Below, piece by piece: positions 12,700-25,139 of a stretch of 64,000 bases of DNA. Where the stretch lies: positions 54,454,873-54,518,872 of the forward strand of contig OZ022257.1 in the NCBI GenBank assembly GCA_963978905.1, given 5' to 3'. A program made the position numbers and the translations under genes. Under the pieces are notes generated by a model. The model had not been told where the DNA came from, searched no databases, and saw nothing but the letters and a program-made list of their open reading frames with translations. The stretch comes from Trichostrongylus colubriformis (Eukaryota; Nematoda; Chromadorea; Rhabditida; Trichostrongylidae). Positions within the stretch are counted from its first letter, which is position 1. The number at the start of each line of letters is the position of its first letter.

Positions 12700-14585
12700 A
12701 ATATTACAGAAATACACTGAATATGGATATTTCATTAATAATATTGGAAGCGTAGTTTTTGCATGCTCACCTGCGTGAGAAATAGAGCGTGACGTCGGGG
12801 AAATGTCCATGTCAATGCTACCTCTCCTTTTACATGAGGCTTTTAGACGCCGCCCTCGCCCATATTCATAATTCCTGAGATTTTGGTTCATATGCTGGCC
12901 TCAACCAATGAAGGCGGGAATGGGGTTATCTAAGACAGTGTTAGAGGTAATGTGGGTGAGAGGGATTCCCAAAAGGAAGCACTCACTGAAAAAGTACGGA
13001 TCTGAAAGGCCGATGAATGGCGAAATCTCCCGCAAAAGGCGCCCCTTGAGCTGTGGCGAAGGTGGCCTCATCAGGGCAAGCCGCCTTGGATAGGGTAGCC
13101 CGCCTCCTGGTGACGAGCTTTCCCCTGATTGGCTGGGTGAGAGGAGCCAAGGCGGGCGGTGCGGCTGGAGCGATCAGGGCGCGCTTTCGTAAACAGAACG
13201 ACGCATACCCTTCGATGGTCAGCTGATTAGCCTTTTTAGTGGTCTTGTTTTTGCTGCTCACCCGTAAAATCTGCGCGTTTTTCTTTTCCATTCTTCTTTT
13301 CTTTTTCATTAATTCTCACTCGATGTCTTCGTTCGTTTGTAGTTAAAGATGGGAAGCCTTTCGAGTTTTTTGTATTGTTTCCACGCTGTTTTTGCGAATT
13401 GATTACCTAAATACATGCCAATGGCAGAGTCGTCCGGGCCACCCGCCTGTTGATGGAATGGTCGTCCACGTCGAGAATCACTGGTAGGAATGGGGTTCTG
13501 TTTTCAGGTTATCGGTCATTAACTTACTTGTTCCTTCACCGTCGTATCACTGATCATCTCGCCCGTCATATTCGCCACTTCTTTCGCATTTTTTACGGGT
13601 TTTCCCTTACACTGCTTTCAAAAGAAAAAGCTCCGTAAGAAAGATAGAAAGAAATCCACACCCTCTTCGTCCCCCGCCGTACCCTCATCGCCCATTGTCA
13701 CTCTAATTCCTAATGTCATCCATGCGTCTACCAGTGGACACTTCCAGCCAAAAGCACAAGCATTCCCTGCGCGGAAGCATTCCCTTGATATCATGTCATA
13801 AAATTACAGTAATATTTTAACGACTATTCCATGCACATCAAACTGTACGAGGCCATAAGTTGCTATTCAGTTTGCTTGGAGTGCAAAGCAGTTACCTCTC
13901 ACATATTTAAATAACTGAAAAGCCGAGTTATAGCGGTCAGGACATTGAATGCGTAGCGTTCACAAAATTTCGGCTAAAAGTATCAGAGGCGGGTGCAAAA
14001 TACACCCAGATTCTTAAAGAATCATAGCACGGTTTCGGTCAAGTAATATTCAAGCTGGAGGTTCAATTCTTTCTTATCCCTGCCCATTTTACTGTGAAGA
14101 AGTGAAAAGGATGGTCACCTATGTGGCTGCCTACTTTTGTCCCACGAAGAATCAGAAAAAAGAGAGCACTTGGCCTTGACGTAAGTCTTGCTGAGAGTGT
14201 TACCTTATTAGGACCTCTAGAGGAGGGCTATGACTCCTGCAAGGCGAGGCCATGCAAAAAGAGATGGAGCGCATGAGGTTTTTGTTGGATAAGCATTTTG
14301 GGATGAGGTTTGGGATAAGATAGAGTTTGGAACGAAAAAGCAATATCTGGCCTGCAAATACTTCTCTAACCCTCCTCTCTTCCCTTCCCATCGCCATCAA
14401 TACCTACGTGGGAGCAAGAAAAATCATAAGTGGATGCGCCCTCTCCATGTTTTCCCTATTTTCTCCGGTTATACGTCCTCTCGAGTAAATAAAATAAAAA
14501 TAATAAAATCTGTCAATATTTTAAAAGGTCTGAAAAACGAATAGAACGTCTAATATCTACATATCTAAAATTATTTAAGAGGTCA
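12700..14585. other. Repeat pair and unassigned DNA
   Basis: About 12905-13110 resembles 57780-57930 in the same orientation (GTGGGTGAGAGGGATTCCC against GTGGATGATAAGGAATCCC; GCCCCTTGAGCTGTGG against GCCCCTGAGCTGTGG). It is therefore a dispersed element of unknown class. No gene is supported in the rest. Confidence 0.45.
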
Positions 14586-15660
14586 TCCCTACTATATATA
14601 AAGCGCTAAGCCGTTTGTCCCTCCGTCTGTCACGAAATTAGGTATCATATGAAAAACGACCTGTGCAGATGGGGCCAAGTGTGGTATGGGTAGGGCATGG
14701 GACAGGAAGTAAAGACCACACATGGACCAAATTAAGCTCCGCCCACGGGGGCGGGGCGTGCACTGGAATGTTTGGCTTTCAGCCCGAAACTGTTGATTAC
14801 TTTCGAACGTGCAACTAACGTCGGGAGAAGATGGATTTAGGTCAGGGATGAGTTTCTGAAGGTCAGGAAAGAATGCAGGGCACAGTGGGCGGGGCATAAA
14901 GTGGTGGGCGGAGCTTGGACGTTACATGAAAAACGACCTGTGGAGATGGGGACAAATGCGGTATGGGTAGGGTATGGGACACTGAGTAAAGACCACACAT
15001 GGACCAAGTTAAGCTCCGCCCATAATGGGCGGGGCCGTCGTGGAATGTTCAAAAATTGTTGATTGGGTTCGAATGTGCCCCAAACATAGGGAGAAGATGG
15101 ATCAAGGTCAGGGATGAGTTTCTAAAGGTCAGGAAAGAATGCAGGGCACAGTGGGCGGAGCATTTAAAGTGGTGGGCGGAGCTTGGACGTTACATGAAAA
15201 ACGACCTGTGGAGATGGGGACAAATGCGGTATGGGTAGGGCATGGGACACTAAGTAAAGACCACACATGGACCAAGTTAAGCTCCGCCCATAATGGGCGG
15301 GGCCGTCGTGGAATGTTCAAAAATTGTTGATTGGGTTCGAATGTGCCCCAAACATAGGGAGAAGATGGATCAAGGTCAGGGATGAGTTCCTGAAGGTCAG
15401 GAAAGAATGCAGGGCACAGTGGGCGGAGCATTTAAAGTGATGGGCGGAGTTACATGAAAAACGACCTGTGGAGATGGGGATAAGTTTGGATAGGTAGAGC
15501 ATGGGACAAGAAGTGAAGACCACACATGGACTAATTTAAGCTCCGCCCACGGTGGGCTAGGTGTGCACGAAATACTCTGTCCTCAAGAAAAAGAGCAATA
15601 CAGGCCGACCTACTGACGCACATGGTGTTTCGCGCACAGTAGTGTGCGCCCGCCAACTGG
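14586..15660 (+). mobile_element. Complete non-autonomous Helitron with internal minisatellite
   Basis: The 5' end reads TCCCTACTATATATAA and is preceded by A. The 3' end has a hairpin GCGCAC-loop-GTGCGC (about 15632-15649), then GCCAACTGG, followed by T. TC at the start, a subterminal hairpin, a CTRR end and insertion between A and T are the defining marks of Helitrons. The 1075-bp body has no Rep/helicase. Most of it is three and a half copies of an about 265-bp repeat starting near 14646, 14922, 15191 and 15450, each containing GAAAAACGACCTGTG and CCGCCCATAATGGGCGG-like boxes. Confidence 0.85.
14646..15570. repeat. ~265-bp minisatellite inside Helitron
   Basis: Three full copies and one partial copy with spacings of about 276, 269 and 259 bp. 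The second and third copies are almost identical, pointing to recent expansion. ORFs on both strands repeat with the array and are not genes. Confidence 0.85.
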
Positions 15661-16203
15661 TAAATGATAAAGAATAATAAAAATATCTGGAAATTAATAA
15701 TTGACAAAATCTTATAAAATAAAAATAATCATGTTCATGCTGTGATCAGCACCTAGTACAATCCCACTATCAGTTCCCTCCTCATCAAGAACGTCTAGAC
15801 CCGAGCTCTACAACCCAGTTAGAGCCAAACGTGTCATTACCGTCGTGTCGTACCGAAGTGGCAGCCCATTTCCCTGGACATGATTGTATAGACCTAGGCA
15901 GAGCTTCACAATCTCATCTGCAAATTCCCTGCAGATCCTCTCAATCTGAGGCATTTCTGCACGCTCAGCAGCAGTGATGTAATCTGGCCTAAACGACTAA
16001 TCCCCTCTTTGTTGAGCTCATCTTTAGTCCTTTTCTGGAAAAAACTGAAGCCGCTCCACGACACTCCAAAACTAATTCTTCCCTAGAGTACGATTCAGAC
16101 CAGCAGTTCAAATTTATGAATCAGAGAGGGTGCCTACCAGTAAACTGGTGTTCACTCGTACTGCTCAAAAACATTTTTGAGCAGAATTCTATCGATATTC
16201 TCA
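15661..16203. other. Unassigned sequence
   Basis: No gene, RNA or named repeat could be supported between the Helitron and the next foldback element. Confidence 0.3.
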
Positions 16204-16590
16204 AAGGAATCTCCCACGAAAAAATGAGTTTCTGTGTTACCCATATATTTATGTTGTATTTGCCTAATAAGGGTTGCATGCAAGTTTCACGCTAAAAATG
16301 TGAATCAGCCAAGATACAGCACCACAAAATCTCGGTCGGGTGAGCAGGGCTTTCGAGCAACTGTCCACCCCGTCGTCCGCCACGGTCGGAGACGTTAGAA
16401 AGTTACGTAAACTGTTTTACTGTCCGTTTCCAATCACGGCGAATAACGGAACGGGCTTTTACCTGGAGTCCCCGCCAACCCGGCCGAGACTGTGGAGCTG
16501 TATCTGAGCCGGATTCACACTTTTCGCGTGAAACTTTGCACTCCTTATTAAGTAAATACAATATAAATATAAGGGTAAACAGGATTGGTG
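16204..16590. mobile_element. Foldback element, family copy 2 (right end truncated)
   Basis: The left end (AAAGGAATCTCCCACGAA) and the inner boxes (GTTACCCATATATTTATG, ATACAGCACCACAAA) match the TTAA-flanked family. The right arm follows in inverted orientation but stops around AATATAAATATAAGGGTAA without the terminal GGACGATTCC, so the outer 25 bp or so are lost. Confidence 0.65.
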
Positions 16591-17504
16591 CTCAAATGGC
16601 TTCTGAAAATAAGAAGTAATTCTCACCCCTTTGCTCCACAGAAAGTGCCTAAGTTGAGCCTTCTAGCAAATGAAATCCCGTTCTGACGATGTGCTGCAAA
16701 GATCTTCAGATTCCTTTACGAGGGTGAGATGTGGGAGATTCGTGGGCTCAGCTTCGAAGTTAACTCGCCAATCTATGGCACGAATCATACTTGAGGGTAA
16801 CTTCCTAGTTTCGTGTGGATTAGTAGCCAAGTTACTAACCCAAAGGCTCTGAAAAGCTGGAAAAGGAAGAAACATAGATGCAAAAAGTCAAAATTTCCGA
16901 AATTATGCTGCTGCCTTTGATTTTTTTCGTAGCTCGTATTCAGGTAGGCCTCCTGAGCAGATGACGCAGATACGAAAGACGACAGAGGGACGTGAGGCAG
17001 AGGAGGGAGACGAGAGATTGGTGGGCAGTGCCAAACCACTTTCACCATATGTGGAAGGCCCTTATACCGTCGTCGCATGGATTAAGCCGCAAAAGAAAAC
17101 ATCGTGTTGCCGCACCCTTGTATTTCACCAAAGCATTGCTTCAGGCATAATTTCGTCATGGAATATATCTTCAATTAGCAAACCAGTAATAAGCAAATTA
17201 TTAGACCAATTAATTATCGTTGCAGGGTATAAACAATTCCTGGAAGTACTCTTGCTGCAGTGACGTGACGGCAATCGTCGCTGTTTGCATGTCCAACTTT
17301 TCCCCGAATCGTCTCAAAGTTTTTGTGTCCAGAAAAAAGTCTTTGCGTGCTGTTGTGCCAAAATGTATTCCGGGAAACATTCCGATTTGGAGACTATCGC
17401 TTCTTGCCTTTCCATTCCCAATTTAGCCGCTAAACTGAACACTGCTTGAGCTTGTCTGTATTCGTATCTGTTCTAAGCTCGCTCATTTTGAGTAACAATA
17501 TCGA
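16591..17504. other. Unassigned sequence
   Basis: Open frames of up to 100 codons occur at 16961-17263 (plus) and 16785-17078 (minus), but neither shows splice structure, a domain or compositional support. No gene is called. Confidence 0.3.
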
Positions 17505-18345
17505 TAAAGAGAGCGGAGTTAGCGTAGTGGCAGGTGGCGCTCACTCCTACTCTCAAGATGCGGGTATCGAATCCCACGTCAATGCCCTCTCAAAGCAACT
17601 AAGCCTTCCATCTCGCAGCTTAGGCAATTAGGTACCAGACTCGTATGGGAGCGGCTATCCCTTGTAAGAATAGGCAAAATTGCAGTCACTTGCCATCACG
17701 ATTCCTAAAGGAATCGTTCACGAAAAGATGTGTTTTCCTGTTATCCATATATTTACGTTGTATTTGCCTAATAAGGGGCGCATGGGTGGTTGAAATACAG
17801 CTCACCGAATTTTCAGCCGGGTTGGCGGTGCCTCCATGTATGAGCCCTGTCCCGTCGTCCACCGCGGTTAGGAACGGTGCGTAAGGCTGTCACCGCAACT
17901 TTCTGTTCCTGCAATGCGTCTCCGACCGCGGCGGACGACGGGGTGGGAACTTGCTCGAGTGTGAAACATCGTTTACGGAAAGCACGCGCTCGAAGGTCCC
18001 GCCCACACGACCGAGACTTTGTGGTGCTGTATCTTAGCCCAATTCACATTTTTCGTGAAACTTTGCATGCTGCTCACTGTGAACCACGGTTTACTGGAAA
18101 GCACGCGCTCAGAAGTCCCGCCCACACGACCGAGCCTTTGTGGTGCTGTATCTTAGCCCAATTCACATTTTTCGCGTGAAACTTTGCATGCGGCCCACGT
18201 CAGGCGAATACAGCATAAACATATGGGTAACAGAAAAACTCATTTTTCCGTGGACGATTCCTTCAATGGAACTAGAATATGCGGCATAACCAAATAAGGG
18301 TTTGATTAACGTCGAAAACCTTATCCTTATTAATTTTGATATGAC
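17505..18345 (+). mobile_element. tRNA-derived SINE, copy A, split by a foldback
   Basis: At 17515-17580 an A-box-like TTAGCGTAGTGG is followed about 40 bp later by a B-box-like GGTATCGAATCC, the arrangement of a tRNA-derived RNA polymerase III promoter. The tail continues with TACCAGACTCGTATGGGAGC and then CACGATTCC. It resumes after the inserted foldback with ATAAGGGTTTGATTAACG. The same head and tail order is seen uninterrupted at 30392-30700 and 31371-31640, which identifies 17709-18263 as a later insertion. Confidence 0.65.
17709..18263. mobile_element. Foldback element, family copy 3, inserted in SINE
   Basis: The termini AAAGGAATCGTTCACG and CGTGGACGATTCCTT match the TTAA foldback family. 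The element is longer than the others because about 115 bp of the right arm is duplicated in tandem (about 17972-18087 and 18090-18195; both contain AAAGCACGCGCTC and GTCCCGCCCACACGACC). No TTAA flank is present on both sides here. Confidence 0.7.
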
Positions 18346-18876
18346 GGACAATGGACAATTGGACTTTCGAGACTGCCCTTTGCCAGGACTTTGCCCGCCC
18401 ATTCTACTCTCTCAAAATCACTGTCATTTTTAGATTTTAATGAATACGTGTACCATTCAAATGACTACTCGAGTTTTTGTCCTCAAAGTACCGTACTACG
18501 ATGTGCCACGTCATTCTGGGCGTTCTTAAAGTCTTATGAATCAACTTGACAGCTCGTCTAACGCCACACGTCACATCATCGTTGCCGTCCCCAGTCGGCA
18601 CTTTTTCCATGCACAGAGTCATCTTGCTCGACTTGCCGCTGCTTGATGACTGTGTCTGATTGCAGCACACAACTTGTCCCTCCCGTCTTTTTCGCATAGG
18701 CATCAGATTGCCGAGAAAATTGGTTCATGTTGACTGAAGGTCAACATCGCCGTGTGATCTGTACGGCCTTCCGGGACCATAAATCCTTTTGCGAATGTGC
18801 TTCGATGGGTTGGCATACACTATTCTCCCAAAATAGCTCACGAAAGCTCAGAAATCTGTTCGGCGGCATGAGTTAT
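18264..18876. other. SINE tail, then unassigned DNA
   Basis: The first 80 bases are the distal part of the interrupted SINE. No supported gene in the remainder; open frames on either strand stay below 90 codons. Confidence 0.35.
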
Positions 18877-19556
18877 AGGGATCGCCACGAAAATTTAGTT
18901 TTTCTGTGAGCCATATAATTGGGTTGAGTCTGTACCCTTACGTCAGGATTTCGCACTGCGGCATGTCGCGCGGAGCAATGCGGACAAGCTAAAGGCATCA
19001 TGCTGTTGGGTCCCGAAGCGATAAGAAGTTGGTTGCGTATTGCACCCCTAGCATCACGCTGTAATCGTTCCAAGACCCAACTATCGCGACGCGCATAGCT
19101 CGCACACACTGCGTCTCACGCCGCTCATCGTTGTGCGAAATTGACATAAGGATACATACCCAATTGAGTTGTATTTGCTCTTTAAGGGTCGCATGCAAAA
19201 TTTCAGGGGAAAAAACACATGTGACTGGGATAGAGCTCCTTAAAGTGACGTCCCACTGGGTGGGGCGTCCGAGGGGGTGTGGCCATGAGGGCTGTTCAGG
19301 AGCAAAGGAGAGACAGTCAGTGGTCAGTGAAGCAAAGTGAGAATCAAGCCAACTTTGAGCGCAACATTTGAACTGCGCTCCGCTCGCTCACAGCTACTTT
19401 TCTTGGCGGGACTTCAATTTGTTCTTGCTTTTTTTCGATTTCTGGACTTGAACAAAGGAAATTTCTTGATTCATTTCGTGTCTTTGTCCATACGGCATCT
19501 AGTAGAGTGATTCTAAGAGGAATTAGAATCATGGAATTTCCGTGGACGATTTCTTT
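18877..19556. mobile_element. Diverged foldback element, family copy 4
   Basis: The left end GGGATCGCCACGAAAATT and right end CCGTGGACGATTTCTTTC correspond to the foldback family. Partial internal matches remain (TTGTATTTGCTCTTTAAGGG, GCATGCAAAATTTCA). The centre has diverged or been replaced, including a CG-rich stretch near 19255-19290. Confidence 0.5.
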
Positions 19557-21249
19557 CAGCGTCATGTGGGCGGAAGCTGATGCGCCGGATGCCATGCATG
19601 AATAATTACTATCGTTTTTTTGTGACAGATATAGAGGTATAAGCTAGTTGCTATGGTGACGAAGCCATAGAAAATGGCATCGGACTCGATCACTCTCATG
19701 GATGGCTAATTAATCGGAAGGAAAAAAAACCGCGATGAGAAGCCTCTCACGGTTATCGCGACAGACTATGAATTCTTTCAAGGCATTGCCATCCAATCCT
19801 CTCCAAGACAAACGCCAATTCTCATTTCAGTGGGGTATTTTCCCATCAAAAGACCACAAAAAGCTCGTATTTGTCCCCTTTGGGCTAACGAGTAACCGTC
19901 ATGCAATCTAGAGCTGCAGCTGTGTTTTTTTTCATTGGCGTAAGGCTGAGCAACAGCAAAGCCCCACAGCCTGAACCGGAGTCTGCCGAATGGACGAATG
20001 GCAGCGTGCCAGAAGGAAATTCGTCAACTCGCCAAACATCTACCAGTCTTTCTGTTCCATCCTCGTCGTCATCCGCTCAACTGCGAGGATTTCCCCGGTC
20101 TATTCTATCGCTTTGAATTTAAGTAAACCTGGCCAACCGAGCATGAACAAACCAGCCTATTCCCTGAAATCACTTCACCCCCTTGGCTGTTGTGAGTTGG
20201 AATCAATTTAGTAATTTCTGTGTTTGTGCCGGAATTAATTAGATCCCTTCTCTCACACGCATATGGCTCGAGTAGTATTCTCATACTGCTTTCCTCTCGC
20301 TACCCTATCCGACTTCTTACTCCTTTGGTTCCGTTACTATGGTCTCCTGTAGCCAGATTTTAACGTTTTGGGCTCACTCCTCGTATTTCCGACTAACCCA
20401 TATCCGTGGGAACTGATGAACTGCTTTGCCAATCCGGTAGAATCTCGACTTCAAATAATATCAGGAAGATGTTGAGCATGAACGATGAGTATCGCCTCAA
20501 CCAGGAGTCGAGCTGGAGTGTATTCTTTCCGTGCAGTACTCTTTATCCATTATGCCATCCACATCGCTTGCAGCCTTATATCTCAAACTTGCATATTATC
20601 CATTTTCTACAAAGCTATCTCAATACTATGATTTCTCCTTTGGGCTCTCAAGTTTGTGGGAAAGGGGGGGGGGGGGTTGGGGGCTGAAGATTCAAATGAA
20701 CCCCATTTCTTATCACTGTGCTGTCATTGACGTATTGATCCCGTCATTGACCTATTGGTGGGGGCCATACGAATCTGTGATGTGTGGCGGTCATGCGCAC
20801 CGCGTGACGCACGAAAACATAGTACCTGCAGTCGGAGTGTAGTTCAAATGAATTACCAGCTCAGCACCTAATTGGGGCTATTTTTATTCTCTCATGGTGG
20901 GAGAGGTATTGCTCTAAGAACTACGCAATTATAAAAAAGGCATACGAGAGACGAGAAGGATACAGCAAATTTGGTAAAAGTCGCTAAATGATTACCCAGA
21001 TGTCTTTTCGCACTCAGCCCTTATCCGTCACCCTTCCCTTGTTCTCTCTCAGTGGTACCTTAATAAATGCCGATAGACCTCTGCTCCACCTCCACCTCAC
21101 GTTCAATTATGACTCTTTTGCCCGTATTCCAGTATTCGCAAGTGGACCTTATTGCCCTTGCTCCACAGGCCCCATGGGATTCTTATGAAGAGCCAGCCAA
21201 GTGAACGGGTAAATTTGAGATAAGTGTGATCGAGACAGGAAATTTGCTT
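19557..21249. other. Unassigned sequence
   Basis: No gene is supported. A G-run occurs near 20665-20678. A short motif near 20765 (GAATCTGTGATGTGTGGCGG) recurs at about 54235, so part of this is dispersed repeat. Confidence 0.3.
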
Positions 21250-21745
21250 CGCCTTGCCGACTTACCTTCTTGGGACAGTAGGTCATTCGGTAACTATTCA
21301 GGTGCACCCGTTTTGCGCTACCGCGGAGCGCCGTCACGACGCTACACCTTCTCGAACCTTCTCCGACCACAGCAATTTTGCTCATTTGACCAATAAGGAA
21401 GCTCGACTAGGTGTGGTCAGAGCGGACTTCAGCAATGATGTCGTACCGTGAAGATACAAAAAGGTACAGCCTGGATGATTGTCCAAGAAACTAGTTTCCG
21501 AAAAGGTGAATCGACCTGTTTGGTCATCGTAGAGTACGCCTCTGAGGCGTAGGACACGATAACCGCTTAGGCCGCCGTCAGACTTCCCGATTTTGCGGTT
21601 TTGCTGCGTCGCACTTTCGCACGCGATGCTACGACCTGGAGGTTGTGCTATGCTTCCAGAACCTCGTGCGCAGAGCCGCGACATCGTATAATCGCTAAAT
21701 CGTGAACTCTCACGGCGGTCTTGTAGACCCAACTACATACGATGA
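21250..21745. repeat. Dispersed palindromic repeat
   Basis: The stretch around 21310-21450 contains CTACACCTTCTCGAACC, a CAATTTTGCTCATTTGACCAA centre and GGTGTGGTCAGAG, and resembles the palindrome at 25561-25678 (the two centres share TTTTGCTCA and CCAATAAGGAAGCTC). The segment 21570-21620 (GCCGTCAGACTTCC...GATTTTGCGG) recurs at 27795-27830. The class of element is not known. Confidence 0.55.
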
Positions 21746-23384
21746 CCCACGATACGATGACACACGTCGTATTTCACGCAGAATCTTTCTACTATCTTGA
21801 CAATACTCTCTCGCAACTGTGCTGGAAGTTGAGGTGGGCAAGTCTCGAAAAGCCATCGAACCCAAATCAGTTAGTGTGTTGCAGAATTAAGCCTTTCTAG
21901 CATCGATTCTATCTTTACTTCCATCTGAAGAAGAGTATGCGAAAAGAAACCTGGCAGAAAATAGACTCTTCACGATTGATGAGATATAAGTTGAAACCTG
22001 AGTATCCGGGAAGAGGGATTACGCGGACCGGTAGTCTCAGGGACGTTATTCAGTGAAGATTCCGCTCTAACACTTTCTAACAGGTCTGCGAACATCTGTG
22101 ATTTAGCCCCTGCTATTTGCAACAACACGTGCTGCGCATGGTCGCCACACACCACAAATTCGTATGCCTCCGATCAATACATTAACGACGCGTTGTGTCA
22201 GAAAACATACCGTCACAGAAGTTAATGGTGAGGGTAGGGTTCCATTTCAAGAGTTCTGCTCCATTTCATGTCATACCTACTTGTCACTCCTATTTTCGTA
22301 CCATTGCTCTTTAGCCGTTTTCAACCCTTGATCTGCGAGATGAGACATTCCTGAGAGCGATTAGCTCATATACACAGCCCCTTGATCTTCGTTTATCTTG
22401 GATCTTGGTTCTCCTCCGATTAAAGGACAAAAGATTTTCTTGAAAGCTCGAAAGTGAACATTTATGGAAAACATTTTTTTTTTCGAGAAAATTCCTTAAA
22501 AGCAAGGCTAATAAAAGATGAGTGATGTTGACTCTCAAAACCGCCCTTAAACCTCTATCATTTCGATATACCGTAGCTCGTGCTTCCTATTAGGACCATT
22601 AGGAGGGATTAATGCGCCGTGTACATGTATTGCTTGTATCATAAATTTTCGATTTATGCTTTGCTGAAGTCGCTGCTCCGAGAGGGATAATTTGGGGATG
22701 CAGGCTTTGCCGTTCTTCATATTCTACCTCCCACTCGGCATTCTCCACTAGTTCTAAGCTATTCAACATAAGAGGAATACCTAAGCTCGAGTTTCGAGGT
22801 TACGCCACGCATCCAACTTCCATTCAGAGTTGTGCCTTCAATGTTTATTTGGCACGCGTACACAATGGCATGACCGTTACATTTAGTGATTTGTTCTGTT
22901 CTTTCTTTTTCTCTCCTAGTGAGTGCCGAGCATTTGTCTCACCTTTGTCTCACCTGTGAGTTGAGAGAGGACCGAGTCATGAGGGACGCTTTGGGGAAAG
23001 AGCACAGGGAGAAAGACAGGCGGTAGCTATGGGGCTAGTATGAGGCATGGCATATGGGCTCCTTTCCCAAAAAAGGCGTCGACGATGTAGAATGAAAAGG
23101 AGGAGAAATCAAACCGCAACCGCTACCATAGGTCTCCTCCGAAAGAACAAACCAGCTCTTCATCGGGCAACGTCGAGAATATCTCGGTGACTGATCCTTT
23201 GGCTTTCATCCCTTGATCTCATCTTCTTATCCCTTTAGCAAGCTTAGATCAATCCGGAATGCTTAAAAAGCTGGCATGCACTTTGAAGACAGATTTGATT
23301 CTACTTTGTTTACACTGACTTTCAGCAACCCCACCATCAAGTCAACCCTACCATCAGACCAAATTCACGGCCACCCCCTCACAC
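21746..23384. other. Unassigned sequence
   Basis: No gene or recognisable repeat is supported. Minus-strand frames stay at 75 codons or fewer. Confidence 0.3.
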
Positions 23385-23720
23385 GGAAGGCCCTTCAGGT
23401 CATGGTGAGCTTTTTCAAAACGGTTTTTTGCATTTTATAGAGTCACTTATATGATGCAAAAAACCGGTCTCAAACTCGGCTAAACGGTTTCGCGAAGCCC
23501 AGAAAATGAGTGACAAAAATTACTTAGAAAGAATCAATTTTGACCAGTTTGCTGCAAAGCTTTCCAGCTGCGGCGTTCAGTATATGCATACCAGAAGACT
23601 GTCTTCAAATCTACGCCGAAACTACTGCGAGCTGGTTCAAAAATGGAGAATCACTTATGGTAACTACTAAACGAAACAAAGAAAACTGATAGGGGGTGCA
23701 TAGCCCAAGACCCTCACAGT

Positions 23721-23800
23721 GTTGGATGGCCGAATGGATAACGGAGTGGGCTGGCGTTGGCACGTTGGGGTAGGCGTCTGTGGTTCAACCCCTCTCAACG
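23721..23800 (+). other. tRNA-like sequence (Ser/Leu type), probably a pseudogene
   Basis: A-box-like TGGCCGAATGGATAACG and B-box-like GGTTCAACCCC are spaced for a tRNA with a long variable arm, as in serine or leucine tRNAs. The 5' GTTG can pair with the CAAC near the 3' end. The acceptor and anticodon stems are imperfect, so this is a tRNA-derived promoter or pseudogene and not a functional tRNA gene. The related copy in the second element at 50236-50316 preserves GGCCGAGTGG and GGTTCAAGTCCC better. Confidence 0.6.
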
Positions 23801-24561
23801 ATTTCGCTTTTGCATTTTCCTAATTTTCTTTGTCCAGCGCTATACTATTTGCGCACATGCAAAATGACTGTGATTTCCGTCGCTGGTGCACGAAACTGAC
23901 CTTATTTGCAAGCTTTCAGTGGTTAAAGTGTTTGGACCCTTCGGCGCCCCTAGCACGCGTGCCAGGCGTTTCCGTGCGGAACTAGTGTGATATTCGTGCT
24001 CAGGAGACTCAATTAGCCCTAGGTACAAAATACTATCTAAATTGAGATTTTGGCCCAAACTCGAGACAGAGGGGTGGACATGGACACCCAATCACTGCTC
24101 TACATGAACAGACGAACAACTTACAGCCTCGACTTGAGCATGTGCAGAATCAACGCATTCCAAGCGAACTGCACCTAGCAGCACCAAGCCACGGCAAAAG
24201 ATAGCAAATGTTTTCTTATGTAGGCTAACGACCTCCTTTCGTTGAATGTTCTTCACTATGGCAGTAGTAGTACTAGCGGTCGCCCAATTTTCCGAGTTTG
24301 GGTCCAAATCACGATTAGGCTAAAAATTTGTCACCTAGGGTAGTTTGACCCCCTGAGCATGAATATCACACGTATTTCGCGGGAAAACGCCCAGTTCCCC
24401 TGTTATGAGTGTTGGCAGGTCCAAACCAATCATTCGCTTAATACGCAAAAATATTGGAGATCGCGGTTCCCTGGTAGAACAAAAATTGATTTTGCACACA
24501 CTTTGCACGTATGGTCTTATATGAGCACAAATGGACGAAAATTAGGAAAATGCAAAAATTT

Positions 24562-24627
24562 GTCATCAGTGGGGATCGAACCATTAACCATTTTCTGGGC
24601 CCCCCGAAACCATTTAGCCGAATTTGA
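24562..24627 (-). other. Second tRNA-like segment
   Basis: On the minus strand CGGCTAAATGG is followed by GGTTCGATCCCC, an exact B-box match, about 30 bp downstream. This is shorter than a tRNA and lies inside the inverted repeat arm. The corresponding plus-strand segment in copy 2 is at 49414-49478. Confidence 0.5.
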
Positions 24628-24712
24628 GACCGGCTTTCTGTTTCATGTATGTGACCCTATTTAATGCAAAAAACCGTTTTGAAAAAGCTCACCATGACCT
24701 GATGGGCCTTCC

Positions 24713-25139
24713 TTGTCAGAGTTTATTAGATCAGCGTAGGAGGAAAATCGCTTTTAGCTAAATAAACACTCAAATGCCTACTGAATTCTGAAGAAATACG
24801 TGGCGCATTTAAAGAAAAAAGGGTTGATGAATGATCATTAACTCGTTATCCCTTCGTAATCTCTAATATCAATGCCTCATTACGCCTAAATGTAATCCTA
24901 CCCATATTTGAGCCGCTCGTATAAATTTCTTGAGTGAAATTTGACGTGGCAAAATGAAATCCTCAGCTGTCAAGACTTTTTTCGCTTTTGCGTCTGCTGC
25001 TGTCTGCCTTCTCATCTTCACTCTTCACATGCATTTCATGCACATTCTTCAAATTTCAACTGTGATAGCCAAGCTATCCATCTCTTCTTGCACTTCGTTG
25101 TGCTTAAAGACACACTTTGCAATACCCTGATGGGTTGAT
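24713..25139. other. Unassigned sequence
   Basis: Nothing supportable is seen. Confidence 0.3.

Larger units (their letters stand above)
23385..24712. mobile_element. 1.33-kb inverted-repeat element with tRNA-like segments, copy 1
   Basis: The ends GGAAGGCCCTTCAGGTCATG and the mirrored CATGACCTGATGGGCCTTCC continue inward as inverted repeats through GAGCTTTTTCAAAACGG and TTTTTTGCATT for well over 100 bp. The interior carries two tRNA-like segments in opposite orientation (23721-23800 plus; 24562-24627 minus). No transposase frame is present. A full second copy, inverted, is at 49329-50650. Clear target duplications were not found at either copy. Confidence 0.75.

Noticed and set aside
14592..15523. 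Repeated ORFs of 60-101 codons
   Set aside because: They recur with the Helitron minisatellite period and have no independent coding signal.
23721..23800. A functional tRNA gene
   Set aside because: A and B boxes are present, but the acceptor and anticodon stems are poor and the segment is part of a repeated element.
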